Shown piece by piece: positions 50,288 to 61,909 of a DNA stretch of 64,000 nt. A program made the position numbers and the translations under genes. How positions within the stretch are numbered: the stretch's first letter is position 1; each line of letters starts with the position of its first letter. The notes below the pieces were generated by a model. That model did no database searches. It was not told the DNA's origin and was given only the letters and a program-made list of their open reading frames with translations. This DNA comes from Anseranas semipalmata (Eukaryota > Chordata > Aves > Anseriformes > Anseranatidae): contig VXAA01001407.1 of assembly GCA_013399115.1 (NCBI GenBank), positions 551,265 to 615,264 of the forward strand, given 5' to 3'.

Positions 50288-51006
50288 CTAGCTTCCCACT
50301 GCCCGTAATGCAGCAGTGCCTTCCCTCCCATGAACGCATTAAAAACAGGGTTAAGATGCAACAGCTTAGGGGAACAAGTATCGGAGAAAAATCAGTTATG
50401 GATTTCTACACAATTCTTTTGAAATGTAATTTCAAGAAAAATAAAATTCTTCAAGCCCAATCACAGAATAAGGACACCACCTCACTTGTTTTGTCCTTTT
50501 GCGGAGATAAGTAAAACATACTGCTGTTTGCAAAAGGAATTGCTTTGGTAGATACTCTGAGCCTTACATTATCAAAGAACTGCTGCAGTATCTTCCTCCC
50601 TATCTCTCCCAAATAGAGCTGTTGTATCTCCTTTTTCCTCAATAACCTGGAATATACTATACACAATTTCACGTTGGAAGTGGAAAGATGCTGAAAGTGG
50701 GAATAGCTAGTTCAAAGTTAGTGTAATCTCACTAGTTAGGCTTTGAGAGCAGATGAAATATTCATTCCCTGAATCAAAACATTCAGAGAAGTGTCATAGG
50801 AAATAAGTCTGAAACTACTTGTCAAGAATAGAAAAATGAAAACTACCCATGGTAAATTTCAGGAAAAGCTTTCAATCCCTTCAAGCCAGTCTCAAAATAC
50901 TCTTTGGAATTCTGGTAAATCAATCTCAGCATCTAGGTCAAACCCGCTTCGGGTCCCGCTGTGGTTTTGCTGATTCACAGGACAGGAAAGAGCATCTTTC
51001 TTGTTT

Positions 51007-51032
51007 GGGGAAGGGGATGGAGGGGGCAGGGG
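51007..51032 (+). other. Strong G-quadruplex motif with four-G runs
   Basis: GGGG (51007-51010), GGGG (51013-51016), GGGGG (51022-51026) and GGGG (51029-51032) are separated by AA, ATGGA and CA. All runs are at least four G with short loops, so a stable four-tier quadruplex is predicted. It is isolated in an AT-rich region. Confidence 0.7.
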
Positions 51033-52156
51033 TTGTCGCCAGGTGCCAACTATTTAACAGCTGTAAAGATACTGGCTTACTGTAAAAAGAACTACTGCTC
51101 TAAAGTGACTATAGTTGAGAAAACAGCCTATCATTGCAGTCTTCCCTAACGATTTCATTGCTCATGCTGTGCACATGTATACTGTAGGGCTTCACTTTGT
51201 TAAATTACAGGCATTTTCCAACTTTCAAGCTTAGATATCATTTCATCCTCTCTCTAACAGAAGAAATAGTTTTATGCACAAGAGAATTCACAAAACATGA
51301 TTTCTTGTGGCTCCCTGTATGGATTGTGCCTTGCCTAACACTAAGGCCGAATGCAGACTAAAAGCTTTCACTTCAGTGGAAGAACCAACTGTGGGCTTTA
51401 CCTCTTCCTCTTCTCCAAAATTGTGCATTTCATTAAACTGAGCATCATTGAAACTTTTAACTCCTGTGAAGTTTAGGTAAGACTGGACAAAATTTTTAAA
51501 AGTTATCCAAGGACTGGCAACTGGTAACATTCAGACAATAGGATCATATTGGCCTTACTTCCTTGCAAAACAAATGTTGGTTTATGCAACAGTGCAGGCA
51601 ACTTCTGCTTATTTTTCTTGCTAGTCTGACCTGGCCAAGGAGATTAAAATAAGGGAACATATGAAGGAGAAATTATATGAATTGCTTTTTTCTTCCCTGA
51701 CAGAAAATTATGCCCTATCTGATGAAACTTGTACTCAGTCCCCAAAAATGTATATAAGAAAATGCTGTCAGACATAATAAAGAACTCATTAAAAGATACA
51801 GCATCCCAAGTACCATAGTATTCCAGGTAAAAGCCCACATTTTATAATACTGACCTTAAGTGACAAACACTAAGAGATGCCACCTTTAGGGTTATAACCA
51901 CCTCAGCCACTTGCACGCTGTTCATGCCTTGTTGAAGGCTCTATGGTTCCAGCACTATTTAGAGCATTTTGTCTCATCTTTCAAGGGTTTCCCCTTCTAT
52001 CAATAATTTATTCCAAAAAGAAAAAACCTTCCAGTTACAAATCTTAACTTAAACCCATTTCTCACGTATCCTGAGAGAAAAACAACTGAAGTATGTTAAG
52101 CAGTTCCACTTTTACAGCTGTCCTGCTATGCAAGTACCATAAAAAGGGGGAAAAGG

Positions 52157-52172
52157 AAAAAAAAAAAAAAAA
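52157..52172. repeat. Poly-A tract (A16)
   Basis: Uninterrupted A16 within a purine-rich stretch (52141-52180). Confidence 0.95.
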
Positions 52173-53303
52173 GGAGATGCTGGCTCTCAGGGAACTTTTT
52201 CATATGGAAAGCTGAAGCTACAGTGGTGGTACAACCTACAGGGACCACCTGCCTAGTCCTGGTGACAGCAGTGATCAGTACATCCTGGAGCATGATACAC
52301 GCTAGCCAGGTTACATTACCAACTGCCATTAAAGTGTGCTTCATCCCATCTAGCTTATCAGCCTAGAGGCTCCTCTTAATAACTCCAGAAACCTGGGAGA
52401 TTTCTAACATGATAGAGTGATAGAACGCTATAGGTAGCCTTGTTCAGCAGCAGAATAATAAAGTAACTAAAGATTGGGTTTATCAGCTTTTAAATATGTG
52501 ATCTCTCTTAATAGGAAATAGGTTCTAAACTTAGAGTTAGATAACATACTAAACTGCTAACAATTTTTCTCCCTGCGTTCTCCTTAGAGACCCATTCTCA
52601 CCACAGGCCTATGTTGGAAACTTGTTTGGAAGACTGTGCTTGAGAACTATGCTGCAAGACTTGTTCATGATGTGTCGTGACACATTAGGATTAAAATCAC
52701 TTTACTTTAAGATTATAGTTCTGGGACTCTGTACACATGCAGTCTTACCTACAAGGCAAATCCAGAAGATTCAGTTTTCTGTTGAGAGTAGTTGGATCTT
52801 CCAAATAAAAAACACAAGAGGACCGTAACTCAGGTAAAACACTAGCCCAACATCTGTAACAGACTTTGATCAGTCTGCCACCTTTAGAATTTTACCGCTT
52901 CCCACCAAGCACCGAGCACAGAAATTGTACTGAGTGTTCCCCAGTTGTACTGAACATTACCTGATCGGCCTTTCCAGGAACACAATGAGCAGGGATGCGA
53001 AGGAGGAAAGGTCAAGTCTGAAAGGAGGCTTGTCTAGTGCTGCCATGTCTTCCCTCCAAAACAAATACGGAGAGAACTCCTACGCAATCCCTCTCACAGA
53101 ATCAACCATCTCTAAGCCATGTCCACTTTCCAACTAAAATCCTTTGTATCCAGAGTTTTTAAAAGATATTTTATGTTTAGATTTCTTCTCATCCCAAAGC
53201 TCAGAGGAGATATTGGCACTTGGCTGAGATGTCTGTAGGTTACAAGTGTAGAAAGTACTGAAGCCATCTATCACATCCATGACCTACATCCTCATATACA
53301 TAT

Positions 53304-53319
53304 ACACACACACACACAC
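53304..53319. repeat. (AC)8 microsatellite, compound
   Basis: Eight AC units, followed after a T8-containing spacer by a shorter ACACACACA stretch near 53346. Likely polymorphic. Confidence 0.95.
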
Positions 53320-53598
53320 GAACACAGACACTTTTTTTTCTTAATACACACACAAACACGCTTTTTATCCTTTAAGAACAAAAGTTTGTCATCACTCTTT
53401 TTTGTTGTTGTTCTTAAAAAGAAGATTACAAATAAATCCTTCCTAAAATTCTGGCAACCTTTCTACCTGAAACAGTGAATGCTTCTGAAATAAAAGAATG
53501 TACTCATGCCACCCTACTACACTAATTTTGTCATCCAGTTGACTATTAACCCATGGCCGAGTAACTCAAAGGTAGACATAATCTCATATATAACACGA

Positions 53599-53612
53599 CT
53601 GCCCCCTTGTGT
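53599..53612 (-). promoter_or_regulatory. CTCF-like motif
   Basis: The minus strand reads ACACAAGGGGGCAG, which agrees at 12 of 14 positions with the CTCF core consensus CCASYAGRKGGCRS. Single motif matches of this quality occur by chance, and occupancy is unknown. Confidence 0.35.
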
Positions 53613-54400
53613 TAAGCTAAATCCCTTTGCTTTAGCAGGAGCATCTCTCAACATCTCTCCTTAGTTCTCTTTCCTCAAGGTGAAAAAATATGAAACTAAT
53701 TTCTCGAGTATGAAACTAGAGCTCTACAGTTGGTGAAACTACTACAAAAAATAGTGCGTGGATGATAGAAAACAATTTGGATAATAGCAGCTCATATTTC
53801 CAAAGCGATGCAATCCTAAATCACTGACAGGTTTATTAACAACAACCACCACCCCTCTCAAAGGCTGTTGTCTTTATACGATTCATTTTTTTCTTACAGG
53901 TCAGTTATAAAATTAATTATATGAAATCATACAAGACTGTTAGCTAACTTCAGGTAAGATGTACAGTGCAATTCACCAGCCACTCCGAATGGGCAACACA
54001 ATAAGGGGAAAATTCAGAAAAACTTTGGAGGTGCAAGTGTACACATAGACATATACAGTTCATATGCTTACATTTGAAATTATTTGCTCAAACAAAACAA
54101 CATCTTTGCTGAACACATTCAGTTTGCAAGCTTATAAGTACTGTAATATTTTTTCTAATGAGAATTTGGTTCCATGTATAATTTACATATATTAACATAC
54201 TATGCATGTGTTCAGAAACTTAGCAATTATTTCAAACGTCACAAAGTCTTATAATCTGTCCTTCAGCATAAGGGGCAAAGATAGTTATGTGGAGTTTATG
54301 GAGGCATCAGTAACCCATATGTGGCTCCTGTGAAGAGCTAAGCAAGGCTCTGGACTAAGGCCAGATAGGAGAGAGCTGCCATCAAGGAAACATGGACAGA

Positions 54401-54438
54401 TTCTTTATTTATTTTTTTCTTTCTTTCTTTTTTTTTTT
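54401..54438. repeat. (TTTC)n/T-rich low-complexity tract
   Basis: About 38 bp of TTTC/TTTA units ending in a T11 run. Confidence 0.9.
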
Positions 54439-55527
54439 AATCCAAGAGAGTGAATGACAGCGGAGTCTGGGGATGATGCTGGCAGATGGCAGACAGTCAG
54501 AGTTAGATTAGATGTTTGCCATCAAGAACCAAGGGAAGAACTGGGTCCCTTGATTTATGACTGGGGTGAAGAAAACAAACGAGGGAGCAGCCCCGTGGCC
54601 AGGGAAGAATATATATCATAGAAAAGCGAGCCACAAGACTGGACAAGAGCCTTTCCCCCTCAAAAAGCCAGGCTGCGATAAAGCCACAGAAAATGCCTCA
54701 TTTTTGCCCATTTCTCCTATCTATGGGTCTTTGATAAAGCTAAAACAGAAAGCACTGTTATATGAATTGTTATCCAAACCCCCAGTCTGCTTACCCTTTG
54801 GCCTTCAACATTTGACTTCAGTGTGCTGGTCTCCCCTTCAGCTTTCCCTTGGTGCTTCTCTAAAGTTTGGGGAGCCATCAGTGACTCCCTCTTTTCTCCC
54901 AAGGGAACAGCCATCTCTCTGCCCTACTGGCACAGGCCCTGCGTGAGCACACCCAATACTTAGGAGCAACTGCAGGAAGGATGAAGAGGGAAGAGAAAAA
55001 TAATTCCTGGCTGCAGAACTCTAATGTCTTCTAAACATACAAGTCCAGAGGCAGGACTTCAGCACTGGTGCGAGGAGAAATGCTGGGTGAAGGGGTTCCA
55101 CTGAATCTTGGAGAACAGGCACACGGAAGAAAAAATTACGGAGTTTATTTCCTCTAGCTTGCTTCTTCTGAACATACATCCAGATCCACACAGTTCCTAA
55201 AGGAGTACCAAGGCATCTAGAATGCAGCATCAACAAAATAATTTTCTTAAAAATACTAAGCCATCAAGCCAACTTTAACAATCTGAGTCTCTGAAGTACA
55301 TCAATGCCAAGAGAATTAAAGGCGTCACATTCCAAGAACAAACGTGTCCAATGGTGTCACCAAGACCAGCTAACTTTTCTCTCGTATCCTCAGCTTGTTT
55401 CCTCCTCCTGTCACTGTTGATATGACTGTCCTTCCTGTTCAGTGAGGCTTACATCCTTCAATTACTCCTTCCTCCTCTCTCCATCCACCACAATCCATCT
55501 GTTTCACCACAGCACCTCCAAGACTTG

Positions 55528-55549
55528 CCCCTTCCTTCCCAACCCTCCC
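55528..55549 (-). other. G-quadruplex motif on the minus strand
   Basis: CCCC (55528-55531), CCC (55538-55540), CCC (55543-55545) and CCC (55547-55549) have loops of 6, 2 and 1 nt. The minus strand is therefore a canonical quadruplex candidate. Confidence 0.55.
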
Positions 55550-55906
55550 AGAAGGTGTTCGTTCAGGCGTTTGTCATGTTCTAGCCTTTCAGTGAACTGA
55601 CCAGAGGAAGTGCAGATGGGGCAAGGGTAAGCCAGTAATTAAAGTACAGCTCTCAACCTCATTTTTACATTCCTACTATCTAAACACAAATCTTCCTCTT
55701 TGTCAGTCTCTGTGCCAGATCTATCAATACTGCCACGTGCACTTTGAGTGTTTTCCCCATCACATACAACTCCACACACCTATCAATCTCATTTCTCTCC
55801 CTTTGCATATTTTACACAAATGGCCTGCTCAGTAAGAGAAGCTGAACTCAAAAACTTGTAACTTAGACGTGAATATCTCAGAGTTTGGACAGTTGGCTTG
55901 CTTCTA

Positions 55907-55942
55907 TCCTTCCCTCCCTTCCTCTTTTTTTTCCCCTCTTTC
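55907..55942. other. 36-nt homopyrimidine tract with perfect mirror repeat
   Basis: 36 consecutive pyrimidines. The first 17 nt, TCCTTCCCTCCCTTCCT, read identically in both directions on the same strand, centred at 55915. Homopurine-homopyrimidine mirror repeats can adopt H-DNA (triplex); formation is inferred. Confidence 0.7.
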
Positions 55943-56091
55943 ACTTCCTTCTGACAGTGACACCTTGCATACGTAAAAAAAGTCATTAATAAATGACAGA
56001 CTCCTGCCACACGCATTTTTAATAATTCATACTTCTCTCAGAGGATCTGCAAGCTATAATGACTACAGCTCCATTAGGTATGATTTATATT

Positions 56092-56112
56092 GAACTGCTT
56101 TTTGAGCAGTTC
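56092..56112 (+). other. Perfect 8-bp hairpin
   Basis: GAACTGCT (56092-56099) and AGCAGTTC (56105-56112) are exact reverse complements with loop TTTTG. No function is evident. Confidence 0.75.
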
Positions 56113-56538
56113 GTATCTTTAAACTGTACTGCTATCAGAGAGTTCCTAGATGTACCTAGGGCCTTAAATATGCCATTCGCAGTTATGCTGCAAAGCCTAT
56201 AGTATATATTATATGCCAATTCATAATTTACAGTAAAACACCATAAGCTTTCAAACAAAAAGACAGAAACAATTACGAGCTCTAATAATCTGATCCTGCT
56301 GTTTGCAGCACATGGCAATTCAAAATTATTCATAAGTTGCAATATGGAAGTGATTTAGCATAATTTAGCAAACCTGAGACCTACATTAAGATGTAATAAT
56401 GATGAATGGATGAGAGACAGAGCATACACTTACAGAAACCTCAGAGTCCTGCAGAGTAAAGGAAGTACCCTGAAGACCTGGCAGGTGCCCCCATGTGGGT
56501 GGCCTGAAAAAAGGAAAACTACAAATAGCGTTTTTGTG

Positions 56539-56553
56539 TTTTTTTTTTTTTTT
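56539..56553. repeat. Poly-T tract (T15)
   Basis: Uninterrupted T15 run. Confidence 0.95.
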
Positions 56554-57465
56554 AAACAAAATATAGAAGATCAAGATTCTAAAGTGTGACAAAGGATGTG
56601 GATAAGAATGCATTCCAAATTAGTATCTGAAAATTGTACATAGACAGGACTGGATTAGGTTTCTAAAATAAAAAGCAGATGGATTGAGAACACTTACTAA
56701 ATTCACTGAAGAACAAATACACTTTGGTTGCATCTCTCTCTCCATTATTTATTATCCCAGCAACCATTTCAGGAATCAAGCACAGATATGTCTTGTAAGG
56801 TACATTCCAGTTATATCTCCTCACTGTACTTCAAGTACCATGCAAATCCTCTAGGTCAAAGCACACATACAAATCCTTACCTTTTCTTCAAAATAAAGGA
56901 ATTGCTCACGGAGCCTAAACATTTTGAGGTACTAAATAATTACACAGCAAGTGGAACAATGACTGGCATTTCAATTTTTCAGTGTATTTATTCACATGGA
57001 TGAAGTTTATAATATCTGTGTAATTATGCAATGGACATCCTGACTGCGCTGCATGACTTGTTCTATCGAGTAGCTAATAAGAAGAACCAATAACTGTTGC
57101 ACAATTCGAAAAACAGATACGAGTACACAGTGGGAAGAGAAGAAAGATGAGAAAATAACATTTGTGCTGCTGCACCTGAATTTCTCAGCATCACAGAAAA
57201 GAGTGTGATGTTTTTCTAAAAACGGGTCAGTACAGCAGAACAGGCGGCCATGATAAGACCAGTTTGCCAAAATTTCCAGTCCTTTGCTAAGAGAGAGTAA
57301 TGATTTTGAACAGAGCTTTGTCTCAGCCTACAGTCTCTGTTTCAGGAGGAACAGATACAGCATAAAATCTCTGGGCAGGACTCATTTTTGCTATTTGCAT
57401 GCATACTGCCAACCACAGCAGGGCTCTAAATCCAGCCTGGGGTTTCTGGAAACCAATGCAAGAAA

Positions 57466-57502
57466 AAACCAAACCAAACCAAACAAAATGAAACAAAAAA
57501 AC
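57466..57502. repeat. (AAACC)n / A-rich simple repeat
   Basis: Three to four AAACC units followed by AAAC/AAAT words and an A7 run. Confidence 0.85.
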
Positions 57503-58700
57503 ACATGCACATGTGGCAGATTAGCATCCTAGACTTTAGGTAAAAGTGGAGAAGAAAAGGATGCATTTCACCTCTGCAACCTCCAACACAAAGCTCCTGA
57601 ACACTTCACATTCAACAATGGAGGGAATTTGACCCCTGACTTACAGATCTAGGTGAATTTCTAACACTTCATACAAAGCTTGTTTCTTTGGTTTTTCAAC
57701 CCCATCTCTGGCCTGCTAAGCAATGTTGACAGCTCATGTTGCTAAACAAAAGGAAAATTGACATTCCACACCATTCTGGTGATGTCCTCTGTGTCCCACC
57801 ATCTGTGGGACAGCCCAAAACAAGTTTCCATTTTGTATTAAAACCAATTTAAAAACAATGGATTGTGAGGATTTTCAAACCATTCACCACTGATGAATGC
57901 CAGCTCAGTCCACCGCACAAAACTGACAACTGGAAAAAAGTTATGCTCTGAATGAGCACTTCTGGATCCCACCTTTACTGCAGAATGTTTTTTAAACAAG
58001 AAAGGGCTCAGCAGTCACTGAACAGAAGCTAACCTGCATGGGAAAGACTGTATGGGAAAACCAAGTATAAACTGCTTGCCAGGAACTCAACTAATATTTC
58101 TCTGTACACAATATTAATAAATGCTGGAGTTCTCTCATTGAATAAAAATGATTTACTCATTTTTTAAATATTAGACTTTTTTCTACAAAAAAAATAAAAC
58201 CCAATTGAACATAAGCTGTTTGTTTGCAATTTTCTATGCTTTTATTCAAAAACCAGATCCAATGTACATGGGGATCAAATTTTTAAAAGCACTGGTATGA
58301 CTTGCGTGTCTATGACCTGCTCTCAAATTCTAGCCAGTGTCTAAATAGGCTTTTTCTTTCTAAAAAATGCTAGGGTTTGACTGCTTCCCAGAGTAACAGC
58401 TGCACTACATAAAAAAAAAAGTTCATGAGGATAATTCAAGTAAGTTTTACTCCCAATATCTTAAAGGTCTGGTCAAAGTGGTAAACTTACTGTCAGATGT
58501 AGACAAAAGTGATTTCCAAATGCAACATCTCATCTGACACACCTCCTAGTTCACCTCCCTTCATATTCCTGCATGTAAACTAAACTTCTCTAGGGATCTA
58601 AATCATTTCTGGCATCTTCTGGTATTTTCCACTCATACACAGCCTTTATTATGGATCTAGCCTGCCTGAAAGTGCCATCCCTCAAAAACAAACAAAAAAA

Positions 58701-58713
58701 CCAACCAACCAAC
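58701..58713. repeat. Short (CCAA)3 repeat
   Basis: Three CCAA units following a CAAAA-rich stretch. Confidence 0.85.
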
Positions 58714-58874
58714 AATGCTGCATCTACAAAATGCAGACTGACAGCCTCTCATAAACCAGGAATTACATACAGAGTATTATGTTTCTGCTGTGCTCTGCTC
58801 ACTTCATTGGCTCTCTGCAGGACATGGCATCACACTGAATATAATTCATGTGGGCTCAAAATTCCCCAAAGATC

Positions 58875-58889
58875 GGGTCCCCGGGACCC
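58875..58889. other. 15-bp GC-rich palindrome
   Basis: GGGTCCC (58875-58881) and GGGACCC (58883-58889) are exact inverted copies around a single C. It sits in a short GC-rich island of about 50 bp. Confidence 0.8.
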
Positions 58890-59146
58890 CCGCCACTCCC
58901 AGTAACTCCCCTCTTCAGGAACAGTGGCGTTTCTGTATCAATGACACTTGGTTGCACAGGAGATGGGACTTTGCTGTGGGGCAGGCTCCAGCCCAAAAGT
59001 ACGCGAAGCCAGACTGACAGTAGTTACCACTTTACGCTTCACGTTCATTTAGGCATTGTATTTATGCATTTTACATGTAGAAAAATAGAAAAGGGGTGGA
59101 GAAACAAATGATAAACATTACTTTTCCTTGCAAAAGAAGTAGAGGA

Positions 59147-59196
59147 GTACACAGACACAGCGATGACTAGCGTACCCAGACACAGCGATGACTAGC
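59147..59196. repeat. 25-bp tandem duplication
   Basis: Two adjacent 25-bp copies (59147-59171 and 59172-59196) differ at one position (A versus C at the fifth base). The shared core is CAGACACAGCGATGACTAG. Confidence 0.95.
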
Positions 59197-59199
59197 ATC

Positions 59200-60170
59200 T
59201 GTATTTACTTTTATCCCAAGAGGTGCTCAGTAACCACAGAAATGGGCACGGCACAAGAACCCAAGGAAAACAGACCAAAACACAACCATAAGCAAAAGGC
59301 CAGGTGCTTAGCTGTAGCTTTCTAACAAGCTGACAGGTACTGTAAGGTATTTAAGGTATTTTGTCTGCAACACAAAGAAAATGCTTTAGCTTTTCCTACT
59401 TTAATTTCCTGTGGTGATTAAAACAAAACAGTTCTACATATAGGAATGACAAAGTCCCCAAGCAAAATCACAACCGTTTTCGGTCTTCGTAGTCGCATGA
59501 AGAAAGTACACTGCAGTCAACAGCTACCTCACCTCCTGGTCTCTCAGTCCAGGGCAAGTGGCCACAGCTGGGGACTCTGCAGGGCACGCACCCAGCATCC
59601 ACGCTCACAGGCAGAGCTACCGACAGCACGACTCTACCTGACCATGTTTCTAGCTCAGGAAAAAAAAAAATCCTCACTAGTGATCAGAAACAACAGTTGC
59701 AGAAGAAACTCTGTAATGTGTGTCAATGCTCTAAAAGGATTTCCAGAGAAGTAGAGCATATGGAGAATATTAAATTAATTCTGAATCAGGTCCTGGTCCT
59801 CCTGGGAGGAGCATTTACTTGTGAAAAAAACAAAAAACAAAACTTGTAGCTGCAATATTTACCTTTGTAAAACACTGTGGAATGAAGTTCATAGGGAAAA
59901 TTAACTTGTATTCATAATATGCTTGAGCAATTTTCAGATCACTTTTACCCACAGAACCCACAGCATGCAATTTCCTGAACAATTACAGTATTACAAACAG
60001 GTACACTGTCTCATTTACACCTTTTGAAATTGTTTCCTTGTGCATCAATACTGTTACAGAAAGGTATTTTCCTTTAGCAGTGCTCTCCTGTTGTACTACT
60101 CAGCAATATTTAAACCAGCTGTTGATTTCCATTTTCTCCTATGTAATGCACTTTGCTACAAAAGATGCTC
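59200..60170. other. Non-coding stretch, no gene seen
   Basis: It contains a 9-bp tandem AAGGTATTT (59344-59361). A 102-codon open frame (59446-59754) has no recognisable domain. No RNA gene or repeat is seen. Confidence 0.5.
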
Positions 60171-60179
60171 TCAAAAGAC

Positions 60180-60870
60180 CTTATTATAAATGAAATATTA
60201 TGTTTTAATACTTGGATAAGGGTCCCTTGGGTCACACGTGCTATTGGCTTTTAATACTATACTGTTTCATACCTGGATTTGATGGTTCAGCCTGGAATTA
60301 GATAATTAGGTCAAAAATACATTAGACAAACTATTTGCTTATTGTGCTGTGTTGGTTTTCAGCTATGTCTGCCCCAAACACAGAAACAGATATCTGTTAT
60401 TACGCTCTCATCCAGAGCCACCATTCCGCTAATGAAAAGAAATATTTATGAATGTTAACATATTGACCAATATCAGAATAAGAACTTTGCTAAAAATGCT
60501 CATTTAATAGTTTATACCTGTACACGGAATAAAGTCTCAGTGGTCAATTATGTTGTTCTGTAGGCACATACCGATACTGACTGGTATTCCCACAGCCTTG
60601 TCCTGATATCAGAGATCCTTGCTGGAGAGCTGTGATGCCAAATGCAGGTATGTTTGCTACGCTGATTTAGCATAGTACATGCAACACCAATAATGCTGTA
60701 CACAGGTTTCACAGTATGCTAATGGTACTGCAAGTTAAAGTGCTAAATTTTACAACTTCATGACGAGTATTTTGTTTACCACACCATTAGATAACTATTA
60801 TTTGTCATACAATCAATAAACCATTAAACAAAATTTCTACCCCGTTTTTTGGAAATCCTTATTTAACACT
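60180..60870. promoter_or_regulatory. Candidate conserved non-coding element
   Basis: Non-repetitive AT-rich block with many homeodomain/POU-type words: GATAATTAGGTCA near 60301, CCGCTAATGAAAAG near 60427, TTTATGAATGTTAAC near 60444, octamer-like ATGCTAAT near 60716 (one mismatch) and ACAATCAATAAACC near 60809. No coding signal. The texture resembles a long vertebrate enhancer block. Conservation is untested and the boundaries are approximate. Confidence 0.3.
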
Positions 60871-61120
60871 GAAAGTGCTGGGTTTCTGTGTTTTGGGTTG
60901 TTGTGCCTGCTCCCTCTCCCCCCCCCATATACTACTTATATAAGCTACTCACATTTTTATCCATCACATCTAAAGAAAAAGCAAAGCTATCATCCATCCT
61001 CATAATAGAAACAAAATGTTTATGCTTTTAATAGTAATTCTGGAGTTAACTTAAGATGATCATAAGTTTAACTTTGTAAAATGATTGAGAAAAAAGTAGG
61101 ACATTTTTATTGTGTCATAC

Positions 61121-61156
61121 CCCCTCCCCCCCCCCCCCCNNNNNNNNNNNCCCCCC
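61121..61156. other. Assembly gap embedded in a poly-C tract
   Basis: A C-rich run (61121-61139, one T inside) is followed by 11 N (61140-61150), six C and an A10 run. Both flanks are C, so the missing sequence is probably more poly-C, with its length undetermined. Confidence 0.95.
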
Positions 61157-61647
61157 AAAAAAAAAAGAGTTTTTGCACTTATTATTCTGCACAGTGCCCA
61201 AAGTAAACAATGATAAAAGTTAGTAAGTGAGGAGTTGCTTGTTGTTTTTACAGCATAGGAGCCCTGTACTTCTGAATCACTAAGCAGCTGGAGTCTGGTT
61301 TAATTACTTAACATCAATCAAGATGTAAACCAGCACTTGGAGACCAAGGAATGCAACATTCATCTGTAACACAAAAGAAATAGCTAAGCTATCTTAGCTT
61401 CTGCCTAGATGGTTTGTATACTACCAAAAGTCAACACATTACTTTTATACCATGTCAGAAACATAAAACAGCCAGATAGTAATTTTACGCTGTACTGGAA
61501 TTTGTCAGTGACAATTTGTAGCGAGGGAGAAAAAATCTTGAGAATATTATTTCATAAACGCTTGTAACCTTTAACACAGAACATATTTGTCCAATATTAC
61601 GTTCTGGCAAATAGCAGCCTCAGTGCATGATGGCCCTTCCCTCTCCA

Positions 61648-61679
61648 ATAAATAAATAAATAGATAAAATAAAATAAAA
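61648..61679. repeat. (AAAT)n microsatellite
   Basis: AAAT units with one GATA interruption, then AAAAT units. Confidence 0.9.
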
Positions 61680-61863
61680 GAAGAGAGATGAAATCTCAAA
61701 CTCTGGGTTCATGCCTGATTTTTTTTTTTTTACCTGTTCACTCTCTGAGCTTATGAAATATAATTCTTTTAATTGTGTTTTTGCTAATATTAAGAACACA
61801 TCACAGCGATGCTGAGTTCAACTTGATGGAGCGCTACAGCCTGTCTTTTACAAGATCAAAGGA

Positions 61864-61904
61864 GATGATCTAATTATGCCTTCTGGTCTTCAGATCTATA
61901 GATG
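61864..61904 (+). mobile_element. Decayed CR1-like LINE 3' end
   Basis: The blocks GATGATCTAATTATGC, CTTCTGGTCTTCAG and ATCTATAGATG parallel, in order, the sense 3' end of sauropsid CR1 elements (GATGATCACAATGGTCC, CTTCTGGCCTTAAA, ATCTATGA). The upstream body is not recognisable. This is an old truncated copy and one of the better sauropsid-type repeat matches in the window. Confidence 0.5.
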
Positions 61905-61909
61905 TAAAC

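Larger units (their letters stand above)
49745..53590. other. Non-coding stretch, no gene seen
   Basis: It contains A27 (50261-50287), a strong G-quadruplex motif (51007-51032), A16 (52157-52172) and a CA microsatellite (53304-53319). No exon or RNA gene is seen. Confidence 0.55.
53620..58870. other. Non-coding stretch, no gene seen
   Basis: It contains a T/C-rich (TTTC)n tract (54401-54438), an EBF-type palindrome TCCCAAGGGA (54897-54906), a minus-strand G-quadruplex motif (55528-55549), a homopyrimidine mirror repeat (55907-55942), a perfect 8-bp hairpin (56092-56112), T15 (56539-56553) and (AAACC)n (57466-57485). A 129-codon open frame (54557-54946) shows no recognisable domain. Confidence 0.5.
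60875..61860. other. Non-coding stretch with assembly gap, no gene seen
   Basis: It includes C9 (60918-60926), a C-flanked gap near 61.14 kb, an (AAAT)n tract (61648-61679) and T13 (61719-61731). Confidence 0.55.

Noticed and set aside
54557..54946. 129-codon open frame (plus strand)
   Set aside because: No recognisable motif or exon boundaries; a 65-codon minus-strand frame is open over the same bases.
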